Positions 59,808-64,000 of a stretch of 64,000 nucleotides of DNA are shown in pieces (position 1 is the first letter of the stretch; each line of letters begins with the position of its first letter). The notes under the pieces are model-generated. The model made no database searches. It was not told the DNA's origin and worked only from the letters and a program-made list of their open reading frames with translations. Position numbers and translations under genes: made by a program. The DNA comes from Tenodera sinensis (Eukaryota > Arthropoda > Insecta > Mantodea > Mantidae). The stretch spans positions 259,734,647-259,798,646 of the forward strand of contig CM060962.1 in the NCBI GenBank assembly GCA_030765045.1. The letters are read 5' to 3'.

Positions 59808-60289
59808 AGTTTTTGGCCCCGTTGACAACGAGGTGAGTTGGACCCCAAGTCAAAAGACAAAAACAGTAAAACGAACAAAATTTCACTTCATAGATAAAAC
59901 AGCTAAAGGTTAAAAAGGAAAGAAAACAAAGTTAATAATCAAAACGCCCAAAAAGATAAGGCTGCAGAATATTAAAAACCCAAACTTAAAGCAGTGTAGG
60001 TTAAAAACTCAAAGGTGAGAGGTAAAACAATTCAAAGTGTTAAATACTGAAGGTTAAAACACTAGATGGCTTAAATCGCTAAAACGTGAAACATAAATAA
60101 AACATCACACACTAAAACCTTAAAAAGCTTCGAAGATATAATACAAGTTACAGTTGCTTCGCGAACCCGATTTTGGCAACAAACCGCAGCATCTGATCTA
60201 CGGATTCAGTGTCAGCGCCCGATACTTACCATACCACCTTCACTTTTTTTTTCTTTCTTTCTTCTTCTTTTTTTATAATTGTTTCTATT
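59808..60289. other. Unassigned A-rich stretch
   Basis: Many short phrases of the type aaaggttaaaa and aaaacac recur between 59890 and 60110, hinting at a very decayed tandem repeat. No gene seen. Confidence 0.4.
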
Positions 60290-60414
60290 CCTTATATTAG
60301 TTTATGTTCATTTATGTTTTTCTTGTATTTTATTTGAGTGTGTATATTATTATATGTAAACATCTATGTATGATGAACATTGTAATTGGGCTTCCAAGCC
60401 TGTTATGTTCATAA
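60290..60414 (+). mobile_element. Probable LINE 3' tail
   Basis: The sequence atgaacattgtaattgggct then ccaagcctgttatgttcata directly precedes an ATAA array. This kind of ending before an (ATAA)n or (TAAA)n tail is common in insect non-LTR elements. No RT coding is recognisable upstream, so this would be a severely 5'-truncated copy. Confidence 0.5.
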
Positions 60415-61504
<1,090 letters not shown>

Positions 61505-61910
61505 CTGATCGCAGTGTAATACCCAGGTGAAGGAACTGCCGCTCACGAGCGTATCGCGGACAATAAAGCAGTGCATAGGATACGGAGAACGAACCATAAA
61601 TACCTTTAAGGCAATGACTATATAAAAACAAAAGTAATACACAGTTTCCTTCTGATTACTTTGAATGTTATTAAAGCATGCTCAAAACAGAATACTTTAA
61701 CGGCTTCTCTCGAACCATTGTTAAGATACAAATATTTTTTAGTTTCAGAGAAAAGCGCTTCTTTGTTTTTTCACGTATTATTAATTTCTCAGCCTTTTCA
61801 ATTTGAGTTGTGGAAAGCAATTAAAGGAGCTTGTCCTGAAAATGTCAACTTAATTACTTTTGAACAGTGAAATTTAAAAAGAAAAATAATAATAAATAAA
61901 AAAAATAAAA
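61505..61910. other. Unassigned stretch between two large arrays
   Basis: Nothing recognised. A short open frame at 61661-61870 is without motif. Confidence 0.4.
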
Positions 61911-61920
61911 GAAAGAATGA

Positions 61921-61960
<40 letters not shown>

Positions 61961-62629
61961 AGGAAAGAAGGAAAGAAGGAAAGAAGGAAAGAAGGAAAGA
62001 AGGAAAGAAGGAAAGAAGGAAAGAAGGAAAGAAGGAAAGAAGGAAAGAAGGAAAGAAGGAAAGAAGGAAAGAAGGAAAGAAGGAAAGAAGGAAAGAAGGA
62101 AAGAAGGAAAGAAGGAAAGAAGGAAAGAAGGAAAGAAGGAAAGAAGGAAAGAAGGAAAGAAGGAAAGAAGGAAAGAAGGAAAGAAGGAAAGAAGGAAAGA
62201 AGGAAAGAAGGAAAGAAGGAAAGAAGGAAAGAAGGAAAGAAGGAAAGAAGGAAAGAAGGAAAGAAGGAAAGAAGGAAAGAAGGAAAGAAGGAAAGAAGGA
62301 AAGAAGGAAAGAAGGAAAGAAGGAAAGAAGGAAAGAAGGAAAGAAGGAAAGAAGGAAAGAAGGAAAGAAGGAAAGAAGGAAAGAAGGAAAGAAGGAAAGA
62401 AGGAAAGAAGGAAAGAAGGAAAGAAGGAAAGAAGGAAAGAAGGAAAGAAGGAAAGAAGGAAAGAAGGAAAGAAGGAAAGAAGGAAAGAAGGAAAGAAGGA
62501 AAGAAGGAAAGAAGGAAAGAAGGAAAGAAGGAAAGAAGGAAAGAAGGAAAGAAGGAAAGAAGGAGAGAAGGAGAGAAGGAAAGAAGGAAAGAAGGAAAGA
62601 AGGAAAGAAGGAAAGAAGGAAAGAAAGGA
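61911..62629. repeat. 0.7-kb purine array, GAAA then AAGGAAAG
   Basis: GAAA units for about 50 bp are followed by about 80 units of the eight-base AAGGAAAG to about 62629, with two GAGA variants near 62565. The plus strand is almost all purine. The Lys-Glu-Arg frame (plus) and Phe-Leu-Pro-Ser frame (minus) are artefacts. Confidence 0.99.
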
Positions 62630-63214
62630 ACCGGAGAAACTGAACGTGGTGCTTTACCTAAGTGGTGCAGGACCAATTAAATAGCCATTTCCTTTATTAG
62701 TACTTTTTATTTAAATAACAAATTGTGTAGCTTCAAAGTACAAATTGTAAACATAATAAAAATGCAAAAAGCACAAAATCAAAGATTTTCATACGCTTTA
62801 AGAAATTTTGCCGAAGCATTGCCTAAAACAGTTGCTGTGTATAATGTCAACTTAAAAATGGATAAACTTAAAAATACCCAAAGGAAGAGATTTATAAGAA
62901 TTTGTTTGTATAATTTTATATTTTGCATGGGTTATATTAATAATGTTGTTCCCGTTAAGAAAGAAAAATGAAAAAAGAAAATAAAAAAGGAACTTTAAAT
63001 GGGATTCGAACTGTTAGCCCACCACTCTTGATTTGAACAAACACGCCTTAGCTAGTTCCGCTGCATCTAACTGATGAAACTCACGTCTGTAAGACTAGCA
63101 CGCAGCACTGGAACCATTTTACTTCTACTCCACAACTTAATAAAATACCATAAGAGCATATTTGCAATATTTGACCATTAATGTAGAAGGATTACTGAAA
63201 TGTTGCTTTTCAAA
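62630..63214 (-). other. Unassigned; possible tRNA-like remnant
   Basis: A minus-strand phrase near 63000-63060 (gctagtt...gttcgaatccc) resembles a tRNA-like head with B box aacagttcgaatccc, but the arms cannot be folded convincingly. No protein recognised in the 62723-62971 frame. Confidence 0.35.
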
Positions 63215-63410
63215 ATTGCGAGGTGAGTTACGAGGTGACATGGCTGCCATGTCCTCTGAACAGCAAAGGAAGCATATTACTAATTTAATTCTCATACCAT
63301 CTATGGAAGTACGCCTGAGGATTAGGTGACCCTTCGCGCAGGTCTCATTGAAGTTGGATATTTACTTTTGTGAAAGATAGTACAAGTGAAATATGGCAAT
63401 AATCAGGCTT
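63215..63410 (+). repeat. Dispersed repeat R5, copy 2
   Basis: gaggtgacatggctgccatg, tcctctgaacagcaaagg, aatttaattctcatacca, gacccttcgcgcaggtctca and tatttacttttgtgaaagat match the reverse complement of 38735-38985. Confidence 0.75.
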
Positions 63411-63549
63411 AAGGCGATGATCAAATCTTTAAGAGCTGATCGCTATGTGATAGCTTGAAATTCCGCTCTCTTTGTGTGGTCAAGAGTTAAAAAAGACCAA
63501 TAACTTACTCCTATGTAACAGAAGTATATGTATTTAAAGATTAAAACTA

Positions 63550-64000
63550 ACAACAAGGAATATCTCGGAAATTGTTTGCTTCATAAAAAATACTTGCCAT
63601 AAATGGTGTGTTTGACGAGATACACATTTTTGGTGCAGTATCATTTTACCAAACTTTTAAGGTTAACCAAGAACGAAGAGGATTTCAGGGGCTTTTCCAA
63701 GAACATTCAAGATGTAGGTTTGATTTCTCATGAAAATATCTTAATATGCTACTTTAATCAAAATCGTTAGACCGTTTTTGAGAAAATCGAAAATATTTAA
63801 ACATGTTTCACGTGAAGGGTAGTTTGGGGTAGGGAAGTTTCTTGAAAATCCTCGTGTCGCATCATTAGAAGATGCAAAACTCAAATACTAAGTTTTTTTT
63901 AACCAGTTGTTTGTTTTTAACTCGCCCATGCACAAATACACGCAGATACATTTTTCTAAAAATGCTTTCTTCGGAATTCAGCAGGCTTCAGGATATATAA
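63550..64000 (-). repeat. TG-cored dispersed repeat, copy F, cut by window end
   Basis: On the minus strand the right module is clear (gatgcgacacgaggattttc, ccctaccccaaactaccctt, gaaaatcgg-type phrases, and aaaatcgttag on the plus strand). The TG core is decayed to a few units near 63930-63955, and the left module begins at 63960 and runs off the window. Confidence 0.7.

Noticed and set aside
61798..62684. 292- and 255-codon frames rich in Phe-Leu-Pro-Ser or Lys-Glu-Arg
   Set aside because: They are translations of the AAGGAAAG array.

Overview
The window looks like intergenic and intronic DNA from a large, repeat-rich animal genome, most probably an insect. AT content is high, there is no compact gene packing, microsatellites are long, and nearly every recognisable coding fragment comes from a transposable element: jockey-like and other non-LTR LINEs, Tc1/mariner-superfamily and pogo-like DNA transposons, a BED-finger hAT, and several tRNA-derived SINE families. 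The style (RWIGRGGP-type mariner relatives, SINEs with (TAAA)-like tails, abundant TTA/ATAA/TG arrays) fits a hemimetabolous insect such as a cockroach, termite or stick insect, but the species cannot be fixed from the sequence alone. Most long open frames are artefacts of simple repeats.

Layout. 1-4900: dispersed repeats, a TG-cored repeat copy, and an 876-bp mariner-like deletion element with TA target sites (2670-3545). 4900-6500: two convincing short coding exons (4923-5011 and 5863-5993), joined in a compatible phase with good splice sites, plus a possible third. This is the best candidate for a host gene; a stand-alone terminal-exon candidate lies at 38463-38561. 8411-11920: a 3.5-kb degenerate satellite. 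13080-17980: a minus-strand jockey-like LINE with decayed gag and EN-RT frames, interrupted by a SINE with an 8-bp target duplication and by a tandem repeat element. 19690-21545: a plus-strand LINE RT carrying a nested fold-back mariner-type element. 22600-25404: a minus-strand ZBED5-like hAT transposase split by a second transposon whose transposase has lost its DDE core. 26037-27252: another minus-strand LINE RT ending at an AAT array. 28.7-38 kb: SINEs, a mariner transposase relic, a 397-bp pogo-like element and TG-cored repeats. 39.1-40.6 kb: five tRNA-like SINE heads in 1.5 kb. 42.6-52.4 kb: a second mariner deletion element, heat-shock-element-like clusters, and a 1.6-kb inverted-repeat structure around a transposase relic. 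55-64 kb: more SINEs with target duplications, LINE tails, a 1.09-kb ATAA array and a 0.7-kb purine array.

No intact transposon protein was seen. The window is mainly a record of nested insertions, many of which can be ordered by which element interrupts which. The most distinctive recurrent structure is a dispersed repeat with two conserved flanking modules around a TG/CA microsatellite position, seen at seven places. All homologies were recognised by eye from motifs and pairwise comparison within the window; no database search was possible.
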